NCBI GenBank assembly: GCA_963921825.1
Contig: OY997594.1
Span: forward strand, 3,229,001-3,293,000
Origin: Erodium maritimum
Lineage: Eukaryota > Streptophyta > Magnoliopsida > Geraniales > Geraniaceae
DNA: 64,000 bases
Direction: 5' to 3'
Shown: in pieces, positions 22,629 to 32,935 of the stretch
Layout: each line of letters opens with the position of its first letter
Numbering within the stretch: position 1 is the first letter of the stretch
Position numbers and translations under genes: made by a program
Notes under the pieces: model-generated
Told to the model about the DNA's origin: nothing
What the model saw: only the letters and a program-made list of their open reading frames with translations
Database searches by the model: none

Positions 22629-23708
22629 ACGTAAAATGCATCTATTCTACATGTTTTTAGCCCACATTCTTGAGCTTTTCAGTCTTGGGATTATGCATTT
22701 AATATATGTTTCTCTTTATTTAATTGATAAACGGCTATTTGTATCATTTTTGCTAGTTGTGATGTTTATGATCGCAATCAACTGCATTTTGTGTTCTTAT
22801 TTCGTTGTCATGAACTAAATACCTTTTGATCTAGGACATAGTAGAACGATATGATGATGTAAATGATTGGGTTTCGGTTTTACACTTGTTAAACTTGTAT
22901 TTATGTTATCGTTTATAGAATTTCATGCGTAATGCTTTGTCGCCTTGATCACATGATAGATGTAGAAATTATGTTAACCAACAACTGAGAAATAAGGTTA
23001 ATAGGAGGAAAGAGGCATTAGATAGCTCAGGTTTCAATCTAGACTAGAATATGGTTAGACTGCCACGAGTGCAATAACTATAGGCGTAAAACCTGAAAGT
23101 TAGAGGAAATCATAAATCTTAATACTTGGTACCTTTCTACTCCCAAATTAGAGATAATTAGGTGGTTAGAGTACGATAGGGTCCTAATACGATCGAGAGA
23201 TGGTTAGGACTAGTAATAGAAAATTCTCGTTGCCTTTAGAATAGTACTAGTTGCAAGTGTAGACCGAATCCCGATCAATTATTCATCGTGTTAGAACCCC
23301 ATCAATGTCCTAGATCGCTTCAAATCTCTGATTTCAAATCTACTTTTGATATTGTGTTCGCGCATTCTCGAATCATTTACATAATTGCATCGAATAGCTA
23401 TTTTCAAAACAAAACCAACCATCGGTATAGGAATAACTTGAGTAACGAATTAATTAATTAAAGTGATTGTCTGATTGCTCCCTTGGGTACGATAACTCAA
23501 ACTAAACCCTGAATACTACTTAATGACCGATACGATTATCGTACCATTCCTAGAGTTAATTCTCAGGGTGTCACACATCTTTACTGTAACCCAATCCCAA
23601 CCAAACACAAAACTCTATAAACAACCAAAATTCGATCGGATCGAGAACATCATGTTATCCAATAATTATCATCTTATATACATATCTATTCGAGATCAAG
23701 TCTCTTAT

Positions 23709-24179
23709 TTACCATATTATCGACATCATATTGAGCAGAAACTCAGCCCCGTCCACGGGGACCTCATCGAAGCTCTTCCCCTGAGATTTCAACAAAGCTT
23801 TGTGCACCTCTCGCCAGAATTCGACGAGATTAATGCCACACGTAGTTTTCGTTGAGACCAGATTAAGTTCTCTGGTCTCAACAACACCGGCAGCAGCGCC
23901 ACTGAAAATATATTGTGTTGGCGCTGCTGCTCGGGCCGAGACTTGGAAATTAACTTTCCAAGTCTCGACAACACCGACATTGACATTGTTGAGAAAAAGT
24001 CGTGTTGGCGTTATTGTTGAGACCGACGCTTGGAATGCAACGTTCCGATGTACTTTACCGGCGAGTGGATTTACTCTGATGGTGGGCATGAAAATCGTAA
24101 CAGCCATAGGAGAGAGTCTCGTGAGAGAGATGGTGTTTATAAGACAAAAAAAAAGGATTAAGACAAAGAGACGGCGCAA
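23709..24179 (-). CDS. hypothetical 156-aa protein with internal repeats
   Basis: Family not recognised. The N-terminus (MRRLFVLILFFCLINTIS) looks like a signal peptide or membrane anchor. Residues about 48-105 hold two repeats of about 28 residues, each ending GVVET(W/R), e.g. LNNVNVGVVETWKVNFQ and FSGAAAGVVETRELN. The DNA under the repeats is a row of inverted repeats (23854-23879, 23890-23930, 23937-23967), so the opposite strand is also open over 136 codons. The ORF may therefore be a by-product of the hairpins rather than a gene. No introns were inferred. Low confidence that it is expressed as protein. Confidence 0.3.
   Translation of the reverse strand: MRRLFVLILFFCLINTISLTRLSPMAVTIFMPTIRVNPLAGKVHRNVAFQASVSTITPTRLFLNNVNVGVVETWKVNFQVSARAAAPTQYIFSGAAAGVVETRELNLVSTKTTCGINLVEFWREVHKALLKSQGKSFDEVPVDGAEFLLNMMSIIW
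23854..23967. repeat. three consecutive hairpins
   Basis: GAGACCAGA / TCTGGTCTC (9-bp arms, loop 8), GCAGCAGCGCCA / TGGCGCTGCTGC (12-bp arms, loop 17), and CGAGACTTGGAAA / TTTCCAAGTCTCG (13-bp arms, loop 5) follow one another with almost no spacer. Weaker pairings continue to about 24,040. Confidence 0.85.
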
Positions 24180-24456
24180 TGTATGTGGGCCGGAAAGAAG
24201 ACTAGGTTAAGAAAGGACGAGGATTTGAGTGAGATATTTTTGTCCGAATACCGAAAAGGATAAGTCCCTTTGGTCTCTCTTGACCAATACTTACCTGAAT
24301 GAATGGTTGACTTTTTATTATTTGGTAAGGGAATTTCTCTTTACGGCAAGTTCATGAACACAGACTAATTAACATTAATTTTGAAGGGATCTGGATTATT
24401 AATTCAGTTTTGATCATCAAATGAATACTTTTATTCAAATAGGTAATATAGTTAAA

Positions 24457-25030
24457 TAGGGGTGGGCAAAAAAAGAACCGAAACCGCTAAAACCAACCAT
24501 CACCAACCGGAAACCGCACCGAAAAACCTGAAACCGGAAAGTTAACGGTTGGTTCTTGGTTCTTGACGATCGAACCGGAAAGTTAACGGTTGGTTGTCGG
24601 TTCTTGAAACGCCAAACCATCGGTTAACCAACCAAACTGATATTGTTCATCATATACATGTGGCTTCATAATAGTCATTGATCTGATATAGATGAATGAC
24701 CCATGAGCACTCTTCTGTGTCACACGGATTGCTAACATAGAACACGATGACTTATATGTAATTTTTATTTTGTTTTGGAGAATGTAGTAATATGTTTTGC
24801 CTTGAAATAGAAATATGTGTATGGTTATTAGTATCTAAATTTGTACTTACATGTAATAAAGTTGTTGGTTGGTTAAAACCACTAACCAACCGGTCAATGA
24901 ACTGGTTGGTTTCACTGTAAAAAATTGATTTTTGGGTTGGGGCTGGTTCCAAGATATGTCAAACCGGTAATATCGGGTTGGGTTTGTAAAGGGTTCCATT
25001 GGGTGGTTAACCACTCAATACCCACCCCTA
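24457..25030. mobile_element. non-autonomous hAT element
   Basis: Terminal inverted repeats TAGGGGTGGGCA and TACCCACCCCTA, a classic plant hAT terminus, flanked by TAGTTAAA (24449-24456) and TATTTAAA (25031-25038), an 8-bp target duplication with one mismatch. The interior has subterminal AACCGGAAA / CGGTTGGTT motifs. 574 bp, no transposase. Confidence 0.88.
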
Positions 25031-26085
25031 TATTTAAATACTCGAGTCCAAAATACAACGCAAATCGGTCGGGATGGAATCTCCCGACCACCCACATCCA
25101 GACCAATAATGAGTCTCTCTTGCTAACCAACGGACAACCCTATTTGTTGAACGCACTCATAATGTATGTCGGAATGACCTGGATCCCCGATTTTGTCCGC
25201 TCCTCTATCTCGGCCTTGAATAGTAGCTTACCATCCCAACTCAATATCCGCTTCATCCCTCTATCCAACATAAAATTTAGGGCTTGTCTTTAACTCCCCC
25301 CTCGTCCCTACCACATTCGGGTTTTTAAAAGTAAATAAATTTTAAATTTTCTAATCCTTGTGAAGTCACAAAAAAATCATAATTAAGGGTTTGTATATTG
25401 TTATGATATCATGGTAACAATTGATAGCTTGTTTTAGAGTATTTTTAACTCGTTATTGTGAATAATTTTTGCTTTGTGCATCGAATGAGTGACACCGATA
25501 AAAATTAAAGGAAGTATTAAAAAAATGCCTCTTTAAATGATAAAATTAAATGCTACAAAAATTAAAATAAATTTACTTTTTATTTTATTTTTATCCAAAA
25601 AAAATTGTGTGTTGAGAATTTTTTTAATTAAAATGAAAAATCAATATTTTTCTAAAGCTGAGAAAGTTACGTGACATACACATGACCGAACTTATACTCT
25701 TTTCTGTTTAATATAATTTTCGGTGTAAAAAATAACATACAATACTACTTTATAATAATATTTAGGAGACAACATCCATCATCTTACATAAACTATAAAC
25801 CACAATTTTTTTACAATTATACACTTTATTATTATTTATGTTGTTGAAGAAAATATGAGTAAAGGAAAGAATAGAAATTTGAGGATTTTTTTTACACCAA
25901 GTTTGTTAAACTATAAATTAGGGGTAGATTTTTTCTAAAATGAAAATAAATAAGATAATGGCTAGATTCCGTACAAACCCTCCTAAACTCCGAACCAGGG
26001 GTTGTAATAAATATAGTAGATTCCCTCCCAAATGCGGTTGGTAACGTCTTATGACTTGTAGTCTTAATTACAGTTGACTTTTGAC

Positions 26086-26324
26086 AATTTCTTATTGATC
26101 TTTTGAAAATTTGTAGAACTTACCGTAAGGATACGTGTGTTTCAGTACCCAAACTCTAAAATACACTTGTGAATGTATGAGTTTTTGATAGTTTATACGA
26201 CAAAAAAAATCGATCGTAATTAGGATATGCAAATAAGGTAAATGTGAGGACTATCGAAATGACGTTAACCCTCGCTTTTACGCTAAGTTCTACAAATTTT
26301 TAAAAGGTCACAATTAGGAATTGC
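26086..26324. mobile_element. MITE with about 38-bp inverted ends
   Basis: The left end CAATTTCTTATTGATCTTTT continues into GAAAATTTGTAGAACTTA; the right end TAAGTTCTACAAATTTTTAA continues into AAGGTCACAATTAGGAATTG. They are complementary over about 38 bp with few mismatches. No coding capacity; target duplication not clear. Confidence 0.7.
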
Positions 26325-26934
26325 CATCAGAGCACAAGGTTAAGTGTTGGGGCTAATGAATGGTGAATCGACCGAGTATATACTTCAACATGAATAACAC
26401 AAGGGACAATCGAAAACTCTGGTAAAATGTCTGCCCATAGCCAAACGGATGAAGTACATAGTTCGATTTAAGGAATGGCGACTTGCCCCATTCAGTGATT
26501 TTGGCACTGGACGTTTCAAAAATGGGTATTGTATGGTCGAGTAAATTCAATATGTTGGCGTTCCATCCTTCCTTGTCCTTTCAGGGCCTATCCGAAAGAG
26601 AATCCATTTCTGGTCGTAAAAATCTGAATAGAACGAACCGTCCCCGTGAATATCTTTTCTTCGGGACAAAACAATTTAAATTAAGCTCGACCGACTGGAA
26701 TGCGTATTATCCATATAGGGGATCTTCTAATTGAGACGATCTGAGACAAAAAGAAAGGTCTAACTATTTAGCTAGTTATTTAATTACATATATGATTCGT
26801 TATTAGAAGAATAGTCCATGAAGTTCATGAACTAAAAGCATGAGTCTCATTGTTTTTGACAGTATTGAAAGTTACTAATATACACTATAAATTGTCTAGA
26901 GAAAATTTGAAGTATAGAAAGTTCTAGAAGTTGA

Positions 26935-27290
26935 TAATGATAGCTAGCCATACACGACATCACATATAAGCTAGCATAATTTGGTGTAAATGTCTAGAAT
27001 TATCTTGAACCTATCATATTTTAACTTGACATGAATGTAGTGTTTATAGATAAATGTGAATACTTAAACTTTTAGATTTTTGTATAGAATTCTAGACGGT
27101 GCATCTTATCCATGGAGGATGTCTTGTTAGAAATTAATCTTCATCATTCATTTTAGATTTTGAGTGCTATAAGTAAATGTTCAAGCTCCTTCGTTCAATA
27201 CCATCAAGTATAATCTTTCTATACAAATGCGTTTACTTATTTTGTTTATTATATTCTTTCATAAAGAAAAAAAGACATCGATCAATTCTC
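26935..27290. repeat. dispersed inverted repeat, arm 1
   Basis: Matches the reverse complement of about 32577-32935. Shared landmarks are CATACACGAC(A/G)TCACATAT, TTTTTGTATAGAATTCTAGAC, TCATTCATTTTAGA and ATCGATCAATT. A TATA-like box and spacing suggest a retroelement LTR or promoter-bearing fragment, but the class is not certain. Confidence 0.7.
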
Positions 27291-27423
27291 ACTTAAGACC
27301 CAGTAATCATTGTGTCGGCCCTGGTTTGCAGTGGCATAGAAAGGAACATCATTATTTACAGAGCCAGAGCAACATTTCTTCTCCCCTCACGAAAATCTCT
27401 CAGAGGTTTTACACTCTACAACA

Positions 27424-27636
27424 ATGGCCATCATCTGCATCAAGTTTCTTCGTCACCTTCCCAAGGCCTCGTTTGCCAAAGCCCTGTCATCGTCCCGCTG
27501 CTTGTCTGGTGGCTATGCCGCTAAAACCATCATCCAGTCAGCTCGTCGTCGGGCCTCTACACCGGCCTCACCAACTTTGCTGCCCCCACCAACAGTCGTC
27601 TCAGCCACACCCACTGGTATGAAACTTCAACCTTAA
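27424..27636 (+). CDS. hypothetical 70-aa protein or first exon
   Basis: Family not recognised. MAIICIKFLRHLPKASFAKA, followed by SSSRCLSGGYAAK and ARRRAS, is basic, serine-rich and lacks acidic residues, as in mitochondrial or plastid transit peptides. The rest is proline/threonine-rich. A possible donor (CACTG|GTATGA) lies near the end, so this could be a first coding exon, but I could not find a following exon. It lies beside the CFL1-like gene's 3' side. Confidence 0.3.
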   Translation: MAIICIKFLRHLPKASFAKALSSSRCLSGGYAAKTIIQSARRRASTPASPTLLPPPTVVSATPTGMKLQP

Positions 27637-27722
27637 CGTTTCTATTTTGTTAGTGTTTGGTGGTTAACCGGCCGGCCACCACCATGTAGACATGTAGTCT
27701 GCATCTGTTCATGTTTTTCTGT

Positions 27723-27845
27723 AACCCAAAATTTTTTCTCCGGCGCCAGTTTGCGGTCGGAAATCGGCGGCACCGGAGATTTTGGGTATGTTTAGAGACC
27801 CAAAAAGTTTTTTGCGGCGCCAGTATGCGGTCGGAAATCGGCCCA
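27723..27845. repeat. imperfect tandem duplication, period about 76 bp
   Basis: ACCCAAAATTTTTTCTCCGG + CGCCAGTTTGCGGTCGGAAA recurs as ACCCAAAAAGTTTTTTGCGG + CGCCAGTATGCGGTCGGAAA. The two units are separated by an inverted fragment of the same block (CACCGGAGATTTTGGGT). Confidence 0.65.
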
Positions 27846-28176
27846 ACGGCCACCGCCTTCGTGGCTTGTGTCGTGTTGCCTCGCTGGCCACGTCAGTCGG
27901 GCCCACACTGCTCACTCCATCTCCTCTTCTTTCTTGAATTGTGTTGTGTTTTCATTATATTGTATTAATTTCACTGATATATAAAATTGATTTCTCTCAT
28001 TCTTCATTTAAAAAAAAACATTGCACTACATGTTTTCATTTACCCAACGATCAATATTTACTCATTTTCGGGCACGAACACAAACCCGACCAAAACAACA
28101 TAGTCACCACGACACTGGCTACATGTATCATCATCACAACTCCAACTCCAAACCATACATACGAGACTCCATGGAT

Positions 28177-29676
28177 TCAATTCAAAAGGCTCAGTGTCCT
28201 CGAGGGCTCGACACTACCGGTGATCCGGCGAAGCGGGTCTCGACGACGCGACGGGAGCGAGTGACGGTGCTTGCAGTTGGGGCAGGACGGGGAGGATTCG
28301 GACAGCATCACGAGGAGATGACAATTCAGACAAGGCAACGCAACCATGTTGTTGCTGCTCGAGGGATGGTTTGTTTCGGAGTCTCCGAGGAAGCTGCAAT
28401 CATTGCCGATGCTTTTGTCGGATTGTTTTGAGGTTGAGATGTTGAGTTCGAGGTCTAGCTTCTGCTCCTCCGGCCAGCTCCGAGCCTTCTTCGCCGTCGT
28501 TCTGTTCAGGTAGTACATCCTTCCGGACTGCAATAAGGTCTAAGTTAAAAGAAAATAATTATAACTATAAAAGAAAATAAGTTGATTTTTGACGATTTTA
28601 CCCTTATAATTAATATTTAAAAATAATAAGTAAAAAGCAAAGAATCTAATTTTTCATGACTCTTTAGTAATAAAAAGAGTAAGAAGTTATATGAAAAATT
28701 GAATTATTTGTTTTTAAATTATTTATTTTTAGAATTTGAATTGTCGAAATTTTAAAATAAATTGGGATAGTTGCAAACACGTACGGTCAATTATTCATGT
28801 TTCACAAAAACTTACGGTGAATTATTTTCCGTCTACAAATCCACTAACGAAATTAGAGCATCTCCAATGGGAAGTCGTTCGTGCTTGTTGTTCGAATAAA
28901 AAATATTAAAATTTTCTATCAGCCAACAACCTTCAGTAGTAGGCTAATAGCACTGGCTGTTGGAGCTATATTCTTCACAATTTCCTATTTGTCGGCGGTT
29001 TGCACCGTAGGTAAGCTTACCGCCAACGGATGTGTCATTGAGAGTATTTTAATTTATTTTTTTTGCTTTCTTTCTCTTACTTTTGTTTCCATCCGTCAAC
29101 TGTCGGACTAATATTGAAGATGCTCTTAACTATATTACAAAAAAATAAATCACAAATACCCCAACAAAAACGCATATATAAGGGTTCCAACAATTACAAA
29201 ACACATATACATATGAATTATAAATAACAAAATATACACGATGCAAAAAGTAAAATTATCATTTAAAAAAATAATATCACGTATCTATCAGTGTCACATC
29301 ACTAGATTCCGTCAATACAAACAAAAATCTGTCCACCATGATACTTATAAAACATGCAACGTTCATCACAAATTTTTTGCAAATGCAACTAAAAGATGAA
29401 TTTGTAACATTTTTTTGCAATTATAAAAAAATACTAACATTTTTTTTATAATTATCCGGAAAAACATATGATATCGATGTAGGTACGTACCTCAAGATCG
29501 AGACACTGTTCCCAATCGCGTGGAAGCGGTTTGTTAAACTGAAGATCAACGGTTTCATGGTGGTCCGAACAACACTTCCTCTTCCTGCATGGAACATTGC
29601 TGTCGGACTCCGACGAAGAACTGTCGGTGCTGCTCTTATGGTTCGTCGGAGCCGAGGAGAGCTCCCGGAACTTCAT
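28177..29676 (-). CDS. WW-domain protein, CURLY FLAG LEAF 1-like
   Basis: Related to plant CFL1 proteins, which are reported to repress HDG homeodomain factors and affect cuticle development. Two coding exons, 29491-29676 and 28177-28527, give 178 aa. The splice joins PLPRDWEQCLDLE to SGRMYYLNRTTAKKARSWP, forming a WW domain (about residues 51-82, tryptophans in DWEQ and RSWP). A serine-rich N-terminus with an RKRK basic patch precedes it. The C-terminus has two CxxC pairs (ALPCLNCHLLVM and SCPNCKHRH), a zinc-ribbon-like motif seen in the family. The 963-bp intron carries a Tourist-like MITE. Family assignment is good; the biological role is by analogy. Confidence 0.85.
28856..29125. mobile_element. 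Tourist-like MITE in the CFL1-like intron
   Basis: Ends GAGCATCTCCAATGG and TTGAAGATGCTC are inverted, flanked by TTA at 28853-28855 and 29126-29128. 270 bp, no coding capacity. Confidence 0.8.
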
Positions 29677-29997
29677 GTTTCCGACGACCCGAAAGTGGAT
29701 AGAGAGAGAGAGGTGTGGAAGAGGAGGTGAGTCTATTGTTAAAAGAGGGTTCTTTAAATTGGTTTCATCGAAGTCATTAAAGGGAGGGTAGGGCTAAGCA
29801 TTTAAGTTGGTAAGTGCAGATCTATTCAATGCATCATAATCCTACTAAGTACATTTAATACCATACCTGCACATGACATGACAACATCTCAATGTCCCAC
29901 TCTTGTATGGTATTGAATAGTGCAAGTCTCTTCAACCAATTTACGAGAAATACGATTGGAGAAAAAAATAAAATCGTAAGAGTATGACTCGCCGTTA

Positions 29998-30295
29998 GAG
30001 CACCTGTAATGGTCGTGACAGGCGGATCGTGACAGGGCCTGTCACGGCTCGTCGTTGCAGGGGTGGCGTGGCAGAGCGTCGTTGCAAGATCCTGCAACGA
30101 CCCGACGTCGTGGTAAGAGTATTTTGGAGGAGAGAGAAATGTTATTTTGCTTCTAAACAACTACACACCATGACTCTCTACCACTACTCATTGCAGACCA
30201 TTGGAGGGGTCATGGTAGGGAGGAGAGAGAAAGTCAAAAAACACTTCTTACCATGACTTCCTACCACTACTCATGGCAGACCATAGTGGATGCTC
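29998..30295. mobile_element. Tourist-like MITE
   Basis: Ends GAGCACCTGTAATGG and CCATAGTGGATGCTC, flanked by TTA on both sides (29995-29997, 30296-30298). The interior has repeated CATGACTTCCTACCACTACT-type blocks and GGAGGAGAGAGAAA purine tracts. Confidence 0.75.
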
Positions 30296-31192
30296 TTAAG
30301 AGACAGTCGGGATGTAGTCGTCCTTGTCACCGATGGCTATGGCATCACCCTCACCCTTCCTAGATGATATGCAAAGGATATTTGCAGCTTGCTCGCTGTT
30401 GGTGGGATCAACAGGGTCCTCACCCTTTTCGTAACCGACTGTGCCTTCCCAAGCGCACCCGAGCATATCGTTTTTGTGACGAGGATGCTGTCATCGAGCT
30501 CATTCACACTCAGGTGGACCAGGCCTCTCTGGTCTATCTCCGATACGGGATGGTTGGACGGTTGCTGACTGGAGGCCCGTACAACGGAGATGTCATGCTC
30601 TAGGTCGTCACGAAGGGGTGGGGACCTTCAGCAGATGGCTTGATGGTCAAGGACCTTGCACCAGGGGTGTACGAGTTTTACTTCTCGTCGAGTACGACGG
30701 GATGAATTGTGTGTGGTGTTTCAAGCGCGTATCCTCTCATCCTCGTTGACCTACTAATGATTGGGTTGGCCTTATCTCGTATGGATCGGATCCAACTATG
30801 GGCTCAGGTATGTGGCATCTCGCCGCAACTCGTGACAGTTGTAGCAGGTACCACGGCGAGTAACACGTTGGGTGGATACTCAAGGTACACTGTGACAAGT
30901 GGTGGCTTAATAAAATATCTCTTTCGTTAAAAAAACACCAAGAGGTAGCTAAATGAGAGAGAAATAATAATAAGTAAGGAAGAGAATATGAGAAGAAAAA
31001 ATTGCAACTCATTTGTTTCTCTTACTAAAATAATATTACTGAATATTTGGAAAGTTCTTATATTGGAGAGAAATAATGGTAAGAATACATTAAATAAATC
31101 GTATACATGACATGTTATGACTGGTTGGAACAAAGAAGGGGGGTAATAGATTTTTTTGAGGAGAGAGAAATAATAAAATAATCAAATTTGAG

Positions 31193-31434
31193 GAGAGAGA
31201 GTGTTGGCCATGGTAGGATCCTACTACGGCTTGTGTCGTCGATGCAATGCATTTTAGAGGAGAGAAAATGCTATTTTTCTCCAAAACAACTACAAACTAT
31301 GGCTCTCTACTACTAGTCATAGTATACCATTAGAGAGGTCATGGTATACGGTAGTGGTATAGAGGAGAAAGGAACCAAAAAGGTGCTCTTACCATGGCTC
31401 CATGCCACTAGTCATAGTATACCATTGTGGATGT
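31193..31434. mobile_element. degenerate relative of the 30.0-kb Tourist-like MITE
   Basis: Shares GGAGAGAAAATGCTATTTT, AACAACTACAAACTATG and GTCATGGTA with the neighbour, and its right end is CCATTGTGGATGTTC followed by TTA. The left terminus is not preserved. Confidence 0.55.
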
Positions 31435-31449
31435 TCTTAACGTTATCTC

Positions 31450-31980
31450 GACATGAATGCTCTTGAGATATGGATCATACACTTGTAGTGGAGGCAACTC
31501 AGATGGTTGTTTCTGGGGAAATTCGGTTCCAATCGGGTTTTTCTCTCTTCTCTTTCCTTGGAGCGCATGTTTCATCGCTCATACAGATTCGAGAATAGTC
31601 AAGGTTGAAGTTGAACACATCGAGAAAATATAAGAATAAAGAGTTATTAATAAAGACTAGGGTCACATCCAACTAGCAATATTAGCCTTTTAGTTGTGTA
31701 AGCTCAACCCAATACAAGTGGTCTATATTTTTTTTAAAGGTACATGTTAACAGAGCTGGTTCGGCCCACAGTCTGTCATCTTCACCTAGTGGTCTTTGGT
31801 CAATATACAGATGTTCAATCCTACACGTGAGGAGAGTGTTGAAGTTGAACATACATCGAAAGATATAAAAATAAAGAAGTACTTGTAAAGGTTAGAGACA
31901 CACCTAACTAATAAGATCGATCTTTTAGTTATAAAAACCTGGCCGATATATAATTTACAAGTTCCATTTCGATTATTAAT
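31450..31980. mobile_element. segmental duplicate A containing a TRIM retroelement
   Basis: The TRIM runs from about 31602: LTR of about 140 bp starting GGTTGAAGTTGAACACATCG and ending GGTACA, then a primer-binding-like site TGTTAACAGAGCTGG (31745-31759; initiator tRNA-Met type is TGGTATCAGAGC), an internal region of only 92 bp, the purine tract GTGAGGAGAG, and a second LTR from 31837 (TGTTGAAGTTGAACATACATC). The 150 bp to its left is also duplicated at 33.93 kb. Confidence 0.75.
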
Positions 31981-32108
31981 CACTTAAAGGTTATCTTTTG
32001 CTTTGGCATATGACACCAGATTAGTAATAACATTTTCCACTGTTTCTGATTCGTGGGTGAGGAATTGTGAATCAATTTGTGATTTTGAGGGATTTTTGAT
32101 GTTGTTTT

Positions 32109-32699
32109 ATGTTTACCCACTTCCGATCCCAGAAGAACGTTGCATCTCAACGAAAAGGGACCATCGCGCTTCGAGGAGCAGTCTTTGATGGACACGAGGA
32201 GACAACCAATGTGTACGATTTCCTTGTGGATCATGACTCTCCATTCTCTTTCATTGATCCATCAGTTATGGGTCTTATGAGACTTCAGCGCATTCTATTA
32301 GAGACTCCATTCATGGTGATCGACTCAGATGGTGAGACAATGGTGTTCGACTATTGTGTGGTCAAGTTCGTGATGGGCAACACACTGTTCAGGTGGAGGT
32401 TTCTTCTCAGGGACATGGACATTCCTTTTATTGTCGGCTTCTGGCTGCTTAATGTGACCTCATGGACCCTGAGTGTCGCGGAGGGAACCCTCGCTGCCAC
32501 ACTCAAGAAGGGGACTACCATAGTCCTCTCCCAAAACCAAGAGCCGTCAGTTTTTCAAATAATTCTATTGAGGCCTAAAGCAAAAAAAATTGATCGATAT
32601 TTTTTTTTCTTACGAAATAATACAATAGGTAAATTTTCTCATATAAAAAATATTATACTAGATGATATTGAGAAAATGAGCTTCAACATCTATTTATAA
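32109..32699 (+). pseudogene. degenerate retropepsin-like ORF (Ty3/gypsy-type protease fragment)
   Basis: A 196-codon open frame. Residues about 35-120 resemble the aspartic protease region of plant gypsy-type polyproteins: LVD...SFIDPSVMGLM, an LLETPF...GE segment, and a final hydrophobic DIPFIVGFWLL block in the place of the usual V-LGM-WL. The catalytic DSG triplet is replaced by DHD, so it should be inactive. The C-terminal third runs into the arm of the dispersed inverted repeat, so the end of the frame is chance. No gag, RT or integrase nearby. Confidence 0.45.
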
Positions 32700-32935
32700 C
32701 ACTAAAAAGTCTAAAATGAATGATGGGTATTAGTTTCTAACAAAACATCATCGACGGATAAGATTTATCGTCTAGAATTCTATACAAAAATCCAAATATT
32801 TAAGGATTTACATTATATATATATATATATTCATGTCGGGTTCGGATGTGATAGGTTAAAGATAATTCTAGAAAATTTCATTACATTATCTAGAATATAT
32901 GTGACGTCGTGTATGACTAGCTATTTTTATTATCT
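32577..32935. repeat. dispersed inverted repeat, arm 2
   Basis: Reverse-complement partner of about 26935-27290, roughly 5.3 kb away and about 80% alike by eye. It includes a TATA-dinucleotide run (about 32813-32830) missing from arm 1. Confidence 0.7.

Larger units (their letters stand above)
19479..23708. other. gene-poor region with repeats
   Basis: No gene is supported here. Contents seen: a short GC-rich minisatellite (19795-19865), AT-rich spacer to about 21.0 kb, a pyrimidine-rich G/C-skewed stretch (21.2-22.0 kb) whose ORFs show no recognisable domain, two copies of a dispersed repeat (22.06-22.36 and 22.42-22.63 kb), then AT-rich unique sequence. Confidence 0.5.
24180..27423. other. 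AT-rich region without a supported gene
   Basis: Contains an hAT element (24457-25030), a MITE (about 26086-26324) and one arm of a dispersed inverted repeat (about 26935-27290). The rest is AT-rich. ORFs of 65-122 codons show no domain; two of them are made of hAT sequence. Confidence 0.5.
29677..32108. other. repeat-rich intergenic region
   Basis: Holds the CFL1-like promoter (about 29.68-29.8 kb), two related Tourist-like elements and the left copy of the TRIM-bearing duplication. Around 30.36-30.72 kb is a GC-richer stretch whose frames are broken by stops; it may be an old gene or retroelement fragment, but I recognise no domain. Confidence 0.45.

Noticed and set aside
23800..24210. 136-codon plus-strand ORF opposite the repeat protein ORF
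   Set aside because: Open because the DNA is palindromic; it lacks the signal-like N-terminus of the minus-strand frame, and neither strand is proven.
26483..26734. 83-codon ORF with balanced composition that looked organelle-like
   Set aside because: I could not match it to any plastid or mitochondrial gene from memory, so an organelle origin is not claimed.
30364..30720. GC-richer stretch with broken frames, considered as a glycosyltransferase or retroelement relic
   Set aside because: Similarity was too weak in every frame; stops interrupt all candidates.
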